Origin: Sapria himalayana
Lineage: Eukaryota > Streptophyta > Magnoliopsida > Malpighiales > Rafflesiaceae
Length of the DNA: 64,000 nucleotides
Reading direction: 5' to 3'
Assembly (NCBI GenBank): GCA_029783825.1
Contig: JAREIK010002635.1
Coordinates: 784,350-848,349 of the forward strand
A model generated the notes under the pieces. The model was not told the DNA's origin, did not search any database, and saw nothing but the letters and a program-made list of their open reading frames with translations. The translations under genes and the position numbers were made by a program. Positions 46,500-59,370 of this stretch are shown in pieces (within the stretch, counting starts at the first letter, position 1; each line of letters starts with the position of its first letter).

Positions 46500-48050
46500 A
46501 TATATTTGTGTTAAATCCCAAAAAAAATATTTATCTCATATTTTTTCATGAGATAAGGTTACTTATAAAAAACATAGAAATCTATGATAGATCTTCTTTC
46601 TATAATCATAAGAGATCAACTCGAATCTGAATGTCTCTATCCAACTATATAATGTACTAAAATTTTCTTCACATTTCTGAGAATCTTAAACATTGCTCTA
46701 TATAAATTTATCTAGAAAAATGTAAAAAATAACTAATTATATTAACAACATATATAATATCAGACCTAAATACTATCAAATAATTTAATTTTCATAGGAT
46801 CATTTTATATTTAGCAGAGTCAACTAAAAAACCAACATATATAGAAAAATTTATACTGGTTGTGATTCAATATATGCACATTCTAACATATCAAGAATAT
46901 ATCTCCTCAAAAAAAATATTATCTCATAAATATTTGACCTCAATATCAAGAAAGTACCTCAAACATCACAAAGCTATTATAAAAATTCAATTTGTAGAAA
47001 TGATTTCATTTGAGATATACTCAAATAATCATTCCTTATAATCAGATTATCATTGACATATTCAACTAGCGTCATATACTAACATTCTAATTCACATCAA
47101 AAAATATATATTTAGTTAGACACACTTCATCTAATATCGAATGTAGTAGAAATAAATAGTCTCGACCATATGTCAATTATTTCTCTCAATTATCACATTA
47201 TGTGTAGAAGTATCAGCATAGAATATCTAGTTAATTATCTAGTACTCCTCAAAAAAATAATAAAACTGATAAAAAATATATTCTAATACATTATTACTCA
47301 TCAACATCATAATGTCACATTCAGACTACATTTTTATTTATTTTTTTAATTTCATAAAAATAAAAAGAATAAAAACTTTTCTTAATATATTAATTACCAT
47401 ATAAATCAAATATAATCATCAATAAAAAAATAAAATATCACAAGTCATCATATATGATTATTTTATATGATTCTCAAATATCTGAGTAAATTAGATGGTA
47501 TTTGTCCCTCCTAATACTCTCTTGATATGTCAAATAGAAAGCTCTAGTATATATTCTTATCTGACACACTTCATAATTAATAAACATCACTCATATAATG
47601 CTCGACTCTAAAATATTTTATTTATCCAATAAATAATGTCAAAGCCGAAAGTGAATCATAAAATAATTAATAATAGAAAGATATCAAGAAGGGCTCATGT
47701 CAGTCAAGAAAACCAAATACAATCTATTTTGCTCAATTCCTATGAAAATTATTCATCTAGCATTTTGATCTTATACAAAAATACTAACAAAGAAAAAAAT
47801 AATGTCACAACCATGTTATTTTATAAAATAACTATCAAAAAATAAGTTATGATAAAACTTTAAATATATGAATATAAGATATGCATTAAAAAAAGAATAA
47901 TATTGATATCACAATGTCCCTTAGCTCATATAATAGTGCCAATAGCTAGAATAATATCAAAAACTTTAAAGTAAATAAAAAAAAATGATTACCTATCATA
48001 TGAATACATACTCCTGAATCCATTATCCAAAAATTTAGAATGAGGTGATA
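46500..48050 (-). pseudogene. Ty1/copia polyprotein remnant (protease, RT, RNase H)
   Basis: Minus strand, in order: the protease/gag boundary block at about 48005-48045 reads NFWIMDSGVCIHMIGN, equivalent to WILDSGASSHMTGN with the catalytic DSG kept; RT around 46985-47070 (VYDASLI..., a decayed VYVDDILI, then NDNLIIRNDYLSISQMKSFLQIEF); a RYILDM-like block near 46890; the RT-RNase H linker (about 46720-46800); and RNase H (about 46540-46600, with LISYDYRKKIYHRFLCFL and TLSHEKI). No integrase core is legible between 47150 and 48000, so that part is deleted or too decayed. Same broad family as 6890-7480 and 20200-23290. Confidence 0.7.
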
Positions 48051-49300
48051 AGCAAAAAATACTATGAATGTAAACATGTTCATGCTATTAACAAGACCAA
48101 ACTACCAGTAACACCTAAGGAATAATATTTTGCATACTTATCTTGAGAAAACATAAGCATAATATGATTAATTGAAATATTCATGAAACCAACATGAATA
48201 AATCTAATAGTTTATTATATAGCGTATGGACTTTCAAAACTCTATTATAATTCAAGACACAAAATCCAATACTTTTTCTAAGTGTATTACATCCTCTAAC
48301 AAAAAAATTAAATCGCCATTATCTTTCTACCTCTCAAGGTTCCTCTATATGATCTCTCAACTCTTTTGTTGTCATGATGTAACAAAGATATCAAGATACT
48401 AAGATTAAATTCAAGTTGTCTCATACTAAATCTAATTATTTTTTATCACCTTTTAAATCACAATACACATTTACAAAAAATATCAAAATAATAAGATAGG
48501 CAAATTTTTTGAAATGATAATTTTGCACAAACTACGACAGTGTTATGCCAAATTTTTGAAAATATAGATTTAATATAATCTAAATGTACACACTATTTTT
48601 GACCAAAAAAATACATTGAGACTTCTATATCAATGCCACCATGTCATCCATCATGTCGGCAACCATCACAAAAAAATCAAAGTTATCACCAGAAATCTAT
48701 GTCTGAACCATCACTAACCCCCATACCACAAAATAAACCCAAAATACCCACTAAACATGAGTATTTTATCATTATAAATGAAAATCATTCATTGAAACTA
48801 CCACAAGCCATAAATCACTAAAAATTGCTATCATCAGCACTACCAAAGGGTACACCATCACCCATGCACCCCAAAACAAAAATGCCTCACCAAAATGCTC
48901 TCTCCATTATCATGTTCAAGCTCGCTAAGATTTTGGTTTAGGAAAAGAGAAGAGAGAGAAAGGAGAAAGAGAAAGAAATAATAGAAAAAATTTATTAAAT
49001 AAAAAAAATAATAGAAAATATTTATTAAATAAAAAAATTTTGAATATACATAATCTTATATATATGAATTGGAGCAGCTCACAAGTAAGATGCTCCCAAA
49101 TCCAAATAATGAATAACAAATAAAGAGTAAAAAATAGTAAACTAAAAAACTCAATAAATTTCATTAATGAATTATGCTTTTATAAATGAGAAATCATAAG
49201 AATTAGCTTTAAGTAATTGAACTTCAAACATTTGGCAAAGTCAACATAGGCAACAACTATGTGTTTCACTTCAGAAATTGTTGACCCCCAAATAAATTTC
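48051..49300. repeat. Probable 5' LTR region of the minus-strand copia element
   Basis: See the comparison with 46030-46230. Within it AATAATAGAAAA(A/T)(A/T)TTTATTAAATAAAAAAA is repeated in tandem at about 48977-49035 with a period of about 32 bp. The small ORFs at 48633-48821 and 48925-49164 are chance. Confidence 0.45.
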
Positions 49301-50240
49301 AAGGCTAAGATTGGGTATCAATTCCTGGATCATCATTTTCAAACCAAAGTGGCATCATCTAGGAAATAAAAGTTCAGATTCACTAATAAAAATTTATTGC
49401 ACCTCAAACTTGATATAAAGATTAGTTCACCATCAAACCAATCACCCAAATTGCAACCAAGACTATCCTGTCTTGTGGATCATATTCAATAAAAAAATAA
49501 TACAACTAGGAAGATAAACACAGAAACTAAGGAAAAATATCTCACTTCCAAGGGGATTCCCTCAATACTTATACTGATAAAGCAAATACATTTTTTCTCC
49601 ATGATTATAATTGGACTTGACTACTCTTAAACAATTATTCCTGAAATTTAGATAATGCTGGACATTAAACTTAAGACCCAACTCATCCTCATAAACTAGC
49701 TCATGGGGATAGAAATCTTAAATCATATATAAATATTATAATTACTAGCATTTTTTTTTAATACACTTCTCATGACTAGGGCTAATTCATAAGAAAATAA
49801 AACACAAACCATATATATGCATAATAATTACTTAGAATTTTAATGATGTGTAACATTTTAACAGATAATAAGTAGAGTGCCTCTAAAATAAAAGTCTCTA
49901 CTTATTTAAATAACAATTAAAATAACCATAAAAGATCAAAGATTAAAATAAATAATCAATCACTACATAAGTAGCAAATATAAACATGGTTATCATCATG
50001 TTCTTGTTTTCAATATTTCTGATATAAAATTTATAGATTTCAAATTTCATTATTTTTGAAATAAAGGCGCTCCCTTACAGAAAAAGACCAGGACAATGGG
50101 TTTCATCATTGAGGTTGTTCATCCCACGTCAATTCCAAAGCTAGCATTTGTAGGCACATTCTGAGACTATAGGTTTCATACGAAAGTGGAACAGTCTAAT
50201 AAAAAAAGGCTCAGATTCAAAACAAAAACCTATTACACCG
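49250..50240. repeat. Direct duplication of an unclassified segment
   Basis: About 49255-49400 and 50075-50225 correspond: GTTGACCCCCAAATAAATTTCAAGGCTA versus GTTCATCCCACGTCAATTCCAAAGCTA, then AAAGTGG(C/A)A, then GTTCAGATTCACTAATAAAAA versus GCTCAGATTCAAAACAAAAA, then TATT(G/A)CAC. Spacing is about 820 bp. No coding potential; source unknown. Confidence 0.5.
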
Positions 50241-50660
50241 CTACCCCCACCCTGAGTCCTTGTTCATAATGCTTTCTGTTTGGAAATTAGTTGTGCCTGT
50301 TCCATGTTCTTTGTATGTATGTAACCGAGTGTACGTCATAAAACAGGAGTCAATTCTATATCATAACAAACCTGTGTGCCGACCAGAAGGTGTAGTGGCG
50401 AATGCGTCTGTTGATGGAAACTACCAGTCTTTCTTATACGGGGTCAGTCAATGCCAGGTATCTAGATAGACACTCAGTTGAGCTTGGATCGAGATCGGCA
50501 CCATTGCATGGAAGGATGGTAGCCCAGCATATATTAGGCTCATGATCAAGTATGAACAGCCATGGAGGGGAGCAAATTGACTAGACTGCTAGGTTGGGCC
50601 AATCTAAATATCATATATAAGGTCTTAGCCCGGCTCACATGCTAGCATTTTTTAATATTG
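50241..50660. other. GC-richer island of unknown origin
   Basis: Includes a 69-codon ORF (50260-50469) with no family resemblance and a following stretch with AGCCCAGCATAT and GGGCCAATC words reminiscent of decayed hAT subterminal DNA, but without a terminus. I could not identify it. Confidence 0.3.
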
Positions 50661-53600
50661 AGGAATTTTTTCCTAACTTTTTAGTTTTTATTATGATGAT
50701 TTTGGCATTTTGCCAATTAAACTATCTTTTTGTGTTATTGATCAATATTATATATATAATAAGAAAATTATATTATTTAAAAGAGTTAATAAAAAGTAGT
50801 CACTCCACCCTATGAACTATTTAAAGTTGTCGATAATTCAAAGTGCAAACTCACAGTTTGGTATATCAAATGCTATATAATATTAATTATATTGGTTATT
50901 ATTCATGATGTGTTTACATGAAAAAAGGTTCCTAGATAAAATTATTTTACGAAATTATTATTTTGATAGATTATAATAAATAATAGTAAAATCAGTTACT
51001 ATGATACATAATATTATATTATAATTTTGTTATATCTTCGTGAGCTTATATGATTATTTTAATATCTAATCTTACCCAAAGTTATACACAAACACTAATA
51101 GCATGATGGTTTTCATATGTCATGACTTTATCGCCATATTAACATAATCATTTTATTATGTTATATATTTTTTTAGATATAAAATATTTTGAGTTATAAT
51201 TGCACTAGCTCAGTGATATTTTTATAGATATGATATTACTTTTATATCATAGTAGCTAAATAACTCATTGGTGCTAAAAATAACAGTATCCGTCGGGACC
51301 ATGAATTTCTCATAATAAAGCCACAAATATTAAGGTAAAAGTTAAATCTTTTCTCCAGTATAACTTTTGTCTATAAAGAATTTCAGAAATCATTTACTCG
51401 AACCATGACTATTTGCAAAGCTATGACTTTTTGCTCTAAAAAAAAGACAAAAGTCTCGACCATTTCTAGTATTGTGACTTTGGATTACATAGGAGAAATG
51501 CATGAGTCATAGTTATTCTTAATGTTGCGGCAATTTATTACAATAAAGAGATCAGGGCAATAGTCATTCACTAGTACCATGACTTTGTGTTATAGAAATG
51601 CAAAACTAAAGTTATAGCCCTTTCTTAGTGCCGCACCTTCCCACTTTAAAAAATACACGTAAACATTTGAGTATAAAAGTAGAACTCATAGCCAAAAATT
51701 TAAAAAAAAAAGAGCTAAGAGATGAGGGCCAAAGAAGAGTGGTGAAAAAGATAAGGTTTTGGAGCAAAATTCATCCAAGCCTTGGGGTGATCCATGAGCA
51801 AAGAGATAATACCAGCAACAAGTAAAAACCCTAAGGGCGAGATAAGAATTTCAACTCCCACCTAAGGGTAGATATGAGATGCACGAATAAGAATTATGAG
51901 TTTAGAGTTTTGATTCTTATATACTCTTGAAGGCTATTTTTGGAAACTCAAAATTCAATGAGATTTATTTTGAATTATCTTAAGTGAATTATTCCATGAT
52001 ATCAAGCTAAATTGAGATCGAAACATAGATGTAGTATATATTTAAAATTGAAAGTAGGATTTTACTATTACTAGATTTGTATGTATTATAGTGGTAGAGG
52101 TAATAGGTAAGTTATAAAACATACTCATGTATAAATATAGGAAGGAAGTAATAGTCATTTTAATAGTGATGCATGAGCCAAACCTATATATCAAAATCTG
52201 AAGTTGAGTTAAGTTTAAATATGTGACTATGATGCTTATAAAGCTGAAAACACAAATACTTTTATAAGTCAATTCTTTATATAAATCTTATACGACCTAA
52301 TCCTCAAATGATATGAGATTTTATAAAATATTTTCTTGATGGTTTCACCTTCAGTATGAAAAATCATGTGCAATCATGGTGGATAGTAACAATTAAACCA
52401 CAAAACAAGTGCAAGTAGAGGTGAATCATAAGGTAGTGATAATTATGCAAGTTATTTTCTATCATATAACTATTGATAGTGATATTTGAAAGAAATTATA
52501 TATTAATTATTATGAGTATAATGTTTATGAAGTCGAAATCATAATTTCGACACATGGTCTAAATTTATAATTTAGAGCTCATGTGCTCATAAGAAAAGTT
52601 CACGTCTTTATGATACATAAGTTTAGAAAATAATAATGCATATATGAAGCAACCATCAAGGGTAGTTGATAAGTTTTCTAAAAGATATGGACTTATGAGT
52701 GACCCTTGAGTAGGGATAATTTGTAATTTTTATGGTTAGTATTGAGAAACTAACTATGAGTGGACTACCATTAGGAATGACTCAATAGGTAAAAAACCAT
52801 CTTGTATGTTAGTAGGGTAGTAAAGTATTTTCATAATAATCCAAATTTTATTCTATAATTAAGCATAATAATAACCATGCAATTTAGATAGACCATTATG
52901 TATAATGAAATGGACTAATCCTAAGATCTAAGAGTCTTATCAAAAACCTAGTTTTATCCTTCCAACTAGAGTAAAAATTGACTTACTATTGGTTGATCGA
53001 ACCACCTACATAATTATAATTGGATTGATATCATTATGAATATCTAATTTATGACTTGTATGACTTTTATACTTGTGCAACTGTGTTGGACAAAAGACCA
53101 TTGTCCAACAAATTTTCAAGATAGTGCTTAATTTTGAAAATTGAGAATTATAACAAAGATTCAATAAGTTTTTTACATTATTGTTAGGAATTATTTATTT
53201 TGATTTATTATTTTTAATTGCCATAATTATCTCTGAACAATAATAAGTCTATTTCTAGAAGTTTGAATAACAATATCTTATTTTTGTGATTAGAATTGCA
53301 TTGCTAGTCTATGTTACTTTTATGTTTTTATTGGAGAATTGTTTGTTTTTTCTTTTCTTTTTTGTAGTCACTATCTTTATGAGCAGAAATTTTGGGACTC
53401 ACCTAATAATTTGCGACCTATAGAATAATAGAATCAAAAAAGTATTTTTGAGATAAAGAGCTAAGAAAGAGAAAAAGAAATAAAATAACAGTAACATAAG
53501 CCCAAGGATGTGATGGGCATGTTGTATGATAGGTCAACCAACATCATTCCTTAAGAGACTATTGGTAGCATACTATGATGAACAACTGCTCTAAGAATTA

Positions 53601-53700
53601 AATACAACCAGTTGAAGCTAATTATTTGAGTTGAAGCTAAATCTAATAATGATGGTTCAACAATATCAATATAATGGAAGAATATCAAATGATACAAATG
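50661..53700. repeat. Possible Ty3/gypsy LTR and upstream sequence
   Basis: About 51230-52030 and about 58430-59230 share ordered words (CATGACTTT, TTTTGTG(T)TATAGA, AAGTATAAAAG versus GAGTATAAAAG, GTTTTGATTCTTA, AATTCAATGAGAT versus AATTCTATGAGAT, AATTGAGATC), suggesting a pair of very aged LTRs around the gag remnant at 54166-55280. About 52330-53060 is unclassified. The ORF at 51628-51825 is not credible as a gene. Confidence 0.4.
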
Positions 53701-53708
53701 GGCAAGTC

Positions 53709-54157
53709 TAGAGGTGTCAAACGAGACGTGTCGGGCCGGCTCGGCCTTTTTTTTCAAGCCTGACCGTACTTTTGTGCCGGGCCAGGCACGACACGGTACA
53801 ATAACCATGTCGTGCTTGGCCCTGCACGGTTTTGTGGAGGTTCAGCCCGGTACGGGCCCGCGACACGATTCGCCGGGTTCGGCCCAGTCGGGCCGAACCC
53901 TAAATTAAAAAAAAGTAGGGTTTCGGCACACGCCATCGTGCCGAACCCTAATTTTAAAAAATTAGGAATTGGGCCTGCCCGAAACCCTAATTTTTTTAAA
54001 AAATGATTTTATCACGATATCGTGTCAACGGGCCATGGTACCGTGTCGGGCCAGACACGGCACGAGGCCCAGTTGGCCTTAGCATGGCACGGTAGGAGCC
54101 CGAGCAAGGAAAATTTTCGTGTCGTGCCGAGCCGGCCTGGCCCGGTTGACACCTCTA
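53709..54157. mobile_element. Non-autonomous hAT inserted next to the gypsy gag remnant
   Basis: A 449-bp element with TAGAGGTGTCAAACGAGAC and CCCGGTTGACACCTCTA termini. Flanks GGCAAGTC (53701-53708) and GGCATTTC (54158-54165) match at 6 of 8. The interior holds three telobox-like words (GAACCCTAAATT near 53894, GAACCCTAATTTT near 53942, GAAACCCTAATTTTT near 53980) and GTAGGGTTTCGG near 53915. ORFs through it are GC-rich artefacts. Confidence 0.85.
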
Positions 54158-54165
54158 GGCATTTC

Positions 54166-55280
54166 ACACTGTTCTTAAAATTGAGCAACATTATTAAAAT
54201 GAATAGAGTTAATTTGGATACCACAAAGTTACATCTATTCATTTTATCTTTGAGAGACAAGTCATATAGTTGGTTCCAATTTTTATCTTGATGCTCAATT
54301 GAGAGTTAGGAAAATTTTGTGAAAAAATTTTTCACTATGTTCTTCCTGCCTCAAATCACCTCATAGTTATGGAGTAAGATAAAACAATTGTATCATGGAT
54401 AGCTAGAAACATTATATAATGATTTAAAGATTTGGTAAAGAGATGTTCTCAACATGAGTTTGAGTTGTGATTCCAAGCCCAAATATTCTATAATAGGCTA
54501 AATTATATGATGATATGTATAATTGATGAGCTCTCGGGTGGGTCTATTATGAACAAATGACTTAAGAGTATACATTATTTATTTGAGAAGTTAGCTAAAA
54601 ATATTTATAAAATTACAAATGATTGTATCTTAAGCAAGAGTATTGGAGTTGGATAGATTTACAATGTTGGAGACAAAGATATATGTGTATCTTAAAAAGT
54701 TGGAAGATCAAGAGGAGAAGCTAAAAGTAATGAGAGAAATCATTAATTTTCAACCACAAGAAATAGTAAATTTTGACCCTATTTATCAAGTAGATGAGAC
54801 CAATAGTTTGCATGACAAATGGTATGTTTTCTAATCTAATATAATATCCCTACACATTATTATTCAAATGTAAGAAATTACACAAAAAAAATCATATGGA
54901 GGCTATGGGAATGGCTAGTACAAAATTAGATAGGTATTGAAAATTTTTGGGAATAGTTCAATGAGATGCAATATTCAAGGAGAATCAAGCTCAAAAAATC
55001 AATATTCAAAGGATGAAGAAATGTTTTCTCTCAATGATAAATTAATAGTATTATTGATCGAGATAACAAAAAAGAAATGATCTTCAAGATGATCATATGG
55101 AGAAGCTTGAGAAAAAATTGAAATACATGAATGCACCAATGAGAAGTATAGATAATTAAATCAGACAATTGGCATTATCGATGAAAGATAACATCAATGA
55201 ACTACTGAATGATACTAAAACAAACTTAATAGAATACTTATCAATTATACTTAAAATAGCAAGGAGCTTGGGGGCAACTA
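54166..55280 (+). pseudogene. Ty3/gypsy-like gag remnant (retrotransposon gag protein)
   Basis: Plus-strand pieces resemble the plant Ty3/gypsy gag of the Athila/Tat type: HLFILSLRDKSYSWFQFL (54229-54288, equivalent to HRLFPFSLKDKA..WL.SL), a SWEELVRKFLKKFF-like segment, LVKRCSQHEFEL (about 54433-54468, equivalent to LL.KCPHHG), FYNRLNYMMICIIDELSGGSIMNK (about 54488-54560, equivalent to FYNGL...R..IDAAAGGALM.K) and a LFEKLAKNIYK segment. A coiled-coil-like stretch follows (54643-54834, TMLETKIYVYLKKLEDQEEKL), and near 55150 NQIRQLALSMKD-like sequence matches the usual QIGQLA block before the protease. No protease, RT or integrase is legible downstream. The ORF at 55297-55587 cannot be assigned. 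Confidence 0.65.
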
Positions 55281-55673
55281 ATGGATTAAGCTAGAATTGA
55301 GGGAGCTAAAACTAATTAGGATCACAACTTTTCTAAAAATCATGACTCTCACAACAACATTTTCAAAAGTCATAACCCTTAGTGTCATGACATTTTTCAT
55401 AGACACGATGCCTAATGAACAGAATGCTCAGTTCATACCCCTAATTATGACATACAAAGAAGGATTAATAGAGAAGAAAGTAACGATTATCTTAAGTGCT
55501 AGAAAGATGGTTGTGATGGAGAATGATATTAAAGCTAATTTTTTTAAAATCTTTCTTTTCTACAATGTTTTAGAAAGAGAATATTAGATGAATAGTTTGA
55601 GAAATTTTACAATATTTTTTTGAAGTTGGAAGTAAATATTTTATTTGTCAAAGCATTATCTAAAATGTCAAAC

Positions 55674-56030
55674 TAGAGGTATTAAGTAGGTCAGATAGCT
55701 TGTGTGCGAAATGAGACATGACCTAGAATAGCTATGTCTGGCCTAGCATAGCATAGTCAAGAACCTTGCATGGATCATAATCATGCTGGCCCTTAGCATG
55801 GCTCATGTCATGCTGGACTATGGCTAATTATGCCTCATGTCAACTTAGACATGACATGCATACCTTGCCCATTAGCATGGTCCACATGCAACTTAGTTTT
55901 TTTAATAGTTCCAACATGGTAGATGCCCATTACATTTATGTAATGGATCCTGACAAAAAAAGTGACAAATTGTGCTTATCACTTTCAATGTTAATAAAAA
56001 AAATATAAAACAAATTCTTTCTTTTTACTA
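55674..56030 (+). mobile_element. hAT-like end fragment (second subfamily)
   Basis: Starts TAGAGGTATTAAGTAGGTC with decayed CATGGCTCATG-type repeats, then GCCCATTACATTTATGTAAT and a GTGACAAATTGTG / ATCACTTTCAATG motif that matches the minus-strand fragment at 8435-8832. No right terminus recognised. The ORF at 55805-56008 lies wholly inside it. Confidence 0.55.
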
Positions 56031-58429
56031 TTTTTTGAAGCTATCAAATTTCATTTCAATGGCTACAAGATAAATGTGAACCATAGGAAAAAAAGTGAAT
56101 AAATAAATAATATAATTTTTCTGAAAAATAGGGTAAAATGGTAATTTTACTATAAGAAAACAAAATTTGAAAAGTTTTCGAATTCGGATGATAAACAAAC
56201 TTTTCTATTGAATTCTTCTTGAGAAATATAGCTTGGATGACAAACTTTATCGAATTCTAAGGTGGTCTAAATGTAGTCATTTTTTTATATTATTTTATTA
56301 CTATTAATAAAAAAAAGAAATAATGTGGTTGCGCACATGTGCAGTCCATGTATCAAAATGGAAGGGTTTTTTTTATTATTATTTTGATAAAATAATAATA
56401 AAAAAAGGAGGTCAAAGAGAGAGTGCTTTGCTGAGAAAAAAAAATAAAATAACCATCAATGTTCTTTTTCTATTAGCTGATTATTTTGGAGTTGGAACAA
56501 AATAATCTAAGAATAAAAATTATTCTATATGATGAGAGCTACGTATTAGTATCAAATTTCAGAAGTTTTGGTGAAATATTCTGTGAGATAAAGGTTTTCT
56601 TTTATTGAATTTTCTTTCCATTTAAGGGCTATAAATGACCAAAAATTATAATTCAATTCAAATTTATTTAAGAATTAAATTATGAATGGTTAATTATTAA
56701 AAATCCTATATTTGGCTTATTAAAATATTTTAGTGTCAATTATGTTCATGTAATTATAACTATAATGAGAATATAGTTTAATCATAAAAACATAATTGTA
56801 TTTCATATGCACAGAAGCATCACAAAAAATGGGCATATGCATGGTTGATATATATAAAATTTATAACTGATATTATTTTTGCGAACTCGAAATGGGCCAA
56901 TGTTTAGACTGAGTTATGCAGTATTTTTTCGAGAATGTCAAATATTATTTTTTGGAGAAAGTCCGTATTTATAAGAGAATGTCTAATATTTATTGGAAAA
57001 TGTCCAAGGATAAATTTTATATTGTTTAAAAAATATCCAATATTATTTTTTGGAGAATGTTCATATTTTTTGGAGATATCCAATATATATATATATATAA
57101 TATATAACACTTGGATTCAATATGTGTGAGGGAGTCGGTGAGACTCGGGATACTAGCATAAAAGTATTCCATTTATAATAATATTCATGAAAACATTATA
57201 CTTGAATGAATGTTGATATATGTGAATGATTTATTTTATGTGCACTTAGGTGAGAATTAATCATGTATGACTTTATCTCTATTGAGCTTTGCTCACTCTA
57301 TTATAGGACCCCCTTTCAGGTACAAGTCCAGTGCATATGACAAACCCACATGAGGAATCGCACGTGTGATGAAATCTAGTTGTGACTTGAGTTGTATATT
57401 ATGTGTTTTTTTATTCTGCTAAGCAAATGAATGAAAAAAAAGCCTAAGAAAATAATAATATTAATTTATCGCACATTGTATTGTATGATGAATGAGTAAA
57501 ACCACATGAGGATTGGGGTGTGATAATGGAAATTTAATAGATATAAAAAATTGTCATTTAAATAATAAAAAAATAAAAAAACTCTATTATTTTAATATAA
57601 AAGATTTTTATAAATACAAAATAAAACATTTTTGATATTTATTAAAATAATTTCCTCTCATCTCTCTTCTCTTATGTGCTCTACTTTATTATTTATTTAA
57701 GACTCTAAGCTAGCCGTTTAAAAATAGTGGTGAATTGTGACAATTACCCAAATAAAGTTATGCTATTTTAATGCACATTTATTTTTTGTTTATAAATTTG
57801 TGTTATAATTAATAATTTTTAAAATTATTAAATTTTTAAAATTTAAAAAATATAAATAAATTAAAAAAATGATAAATTATGATTTTAATGATAATGCTTT
57901 TAATCTAGATATAAATAATAATAACTTGATCAAAAAATCTAAAATCAAAATATAATTATCTGTAAAAATTCCATTTCCATTTATGAAATTCGTTAAGATC
58001 TTTTATGATATGTGTTCATTTGTGTATACTTGTTCGACACACCAAGCACCAATTTTTTTGGGTTGTTTGATATGAAATTATTAATGTGTTTGCATGTACA
58101 TGAACTTTAAATAAATAGATTTCTATAAATGACTGATATAATGAAATTTGATGAATGTTAATAAAATCTTTCTTATTTTGGATAAAATTGGTCAACTTGG
58201 TCTTGGTGGAGCATTAACTTGGAGGAGAGAAAAATAAAGGTGAGTAATGATTTTTTCTACGTTATGAATTGATAAATTTCCACAAGCCTATGGAGTAATT
58301 GTGACATCCTTTCTTGGTAGTAACTCTATGAAACTAGTTATAATAATCTCTGTATACAATAACTCAACCATCAAGTTATCACACTCTTTTTACTATACAA
58401 TATTATTTTTGTGACATAATATTTTTTTG
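56031..58429. other. Decayed retrotransposon DNA with short imperfect repeats
   Basis: About 56930-57080 contains several imperfect copies of a unit with (G)AGAATGTC(C/T)AATATTATTTTTTGG, spaced roughly 30-60 bp apart. About 57290-57330 (TTTGCTCACTCTATTATAGGA, then TTTCAGGTACAAG) resembles the region upstream of some gypsy LTR polypurine tracts, but I cannot place LTR ends. No gene. Confidence 0.4.
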
Positions 58430-59270
58430 GAGTCCTAGTCACATTATCTCTGAATAAAATAATGATCGTGACCTTATTTTTATGTTATGCTAGCCAAATA
58501 TCTCACTAGTACAAGAAGTCATAATATTTTCGAGCATTAAGACTTATTTGTTACCTAACCAACAAACTAAATAAATTTATTTGCGGCAATATTTTTTATT
58601 GGACTATTATGTTCCATAAAGCATTTACTCTTGTCATGATATTTCTTATCACCACAATTTTGTGTTTTAGAGAGAAACTACAAAAGTCACGCCCATTCAC
58701 AGTGCCATGAACTTTGTGTTCCAATCATAAATATATATGTTATTATTAATACCATAACTTTGTATTCCAAAAAAGAAATTAATTCAATTGTCTCATTCTT
58801 ACCACTAAGACTTTATGCTCTAGATGTGAGTTACTTCTATCATGACATTCTTTGTTTCTATGATTTTTTCACTCTAGAGAATATTTAATAAGACGATAAA
58901 ATCATGACCTCAAGCCAATTTTACAACTTGTAGCTTAAGGAATTGCATGAAACCTTGAAGTATAAAAGCAATACTTTGAATATTTCAAGATATTTAAGAG
59001 AGAGGATTTGGATTTCGAAACAAGGCCACACAAACCATAGACAATATGATTTCGAAAGTTGAACTAGTGGCAAATCCAATCCAAATGCAAGTAATAATTA
59101 TTTGAGATCAGGTTTTGATTCTTAGATCCTCATTAGGGCTATCATTGAGAACCCACAATTCTATGAGATATCATTCCAAACATCTCATACAAATTCTCAA
59201 TGGTAGGTTAATTGAGATCTAAGATTGGTTTGATGAGTTTGAGGTAAGATGATGTGAATATATACTATTT
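58430..59270. repeat. Possible second Ty3/gypsy LTR
   Basis: Shares ordered words with about 51230-52030, as described there. Ends are not defined. Confidence 0.4.
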
Positions 59271-59275
59271 ATATT

Positions 59276-59370
59276 TACTATATCATAGGTGTATTCACTA
59301 TATCATAGGTGTATTGAAATGGAAACTAATTAGAATTAAAATTTAGGGTATTCACTATATCATAGGTGTA
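59276..59370. repeat. Three copies of an 18-bp motif beside the triplet array
   Basis: ACTATATCATAGGTGTAT occurs at about 59278, 59299 and 59353. The first two are adjacent (21-bp period, TTCACTATATCATAGGTGTAT) and the third follows after about 50 bp, directly before the GAA-type array starts. Confidence 0.9.

Noticed and set aside
50260..50469. 69-codon ORF in a GC-richer island
   Set aside because: No domain, signal peptide or neighbouring exon could be recognised; kept only as an unclassified island.
51628..51825. 65-codon ORF rich in Lys/Arg
   Set aside because: It lies in a segment similar to 58930-59060, which has no corresponding frame, so it is more likely LTR sequence than a gene.
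55297..55587. 96-codon ORF downstream of the gag remnant
   Set aside because: I tried to read it as protease or RT of a gypsy element and found no DTG or YVDD-type motif.
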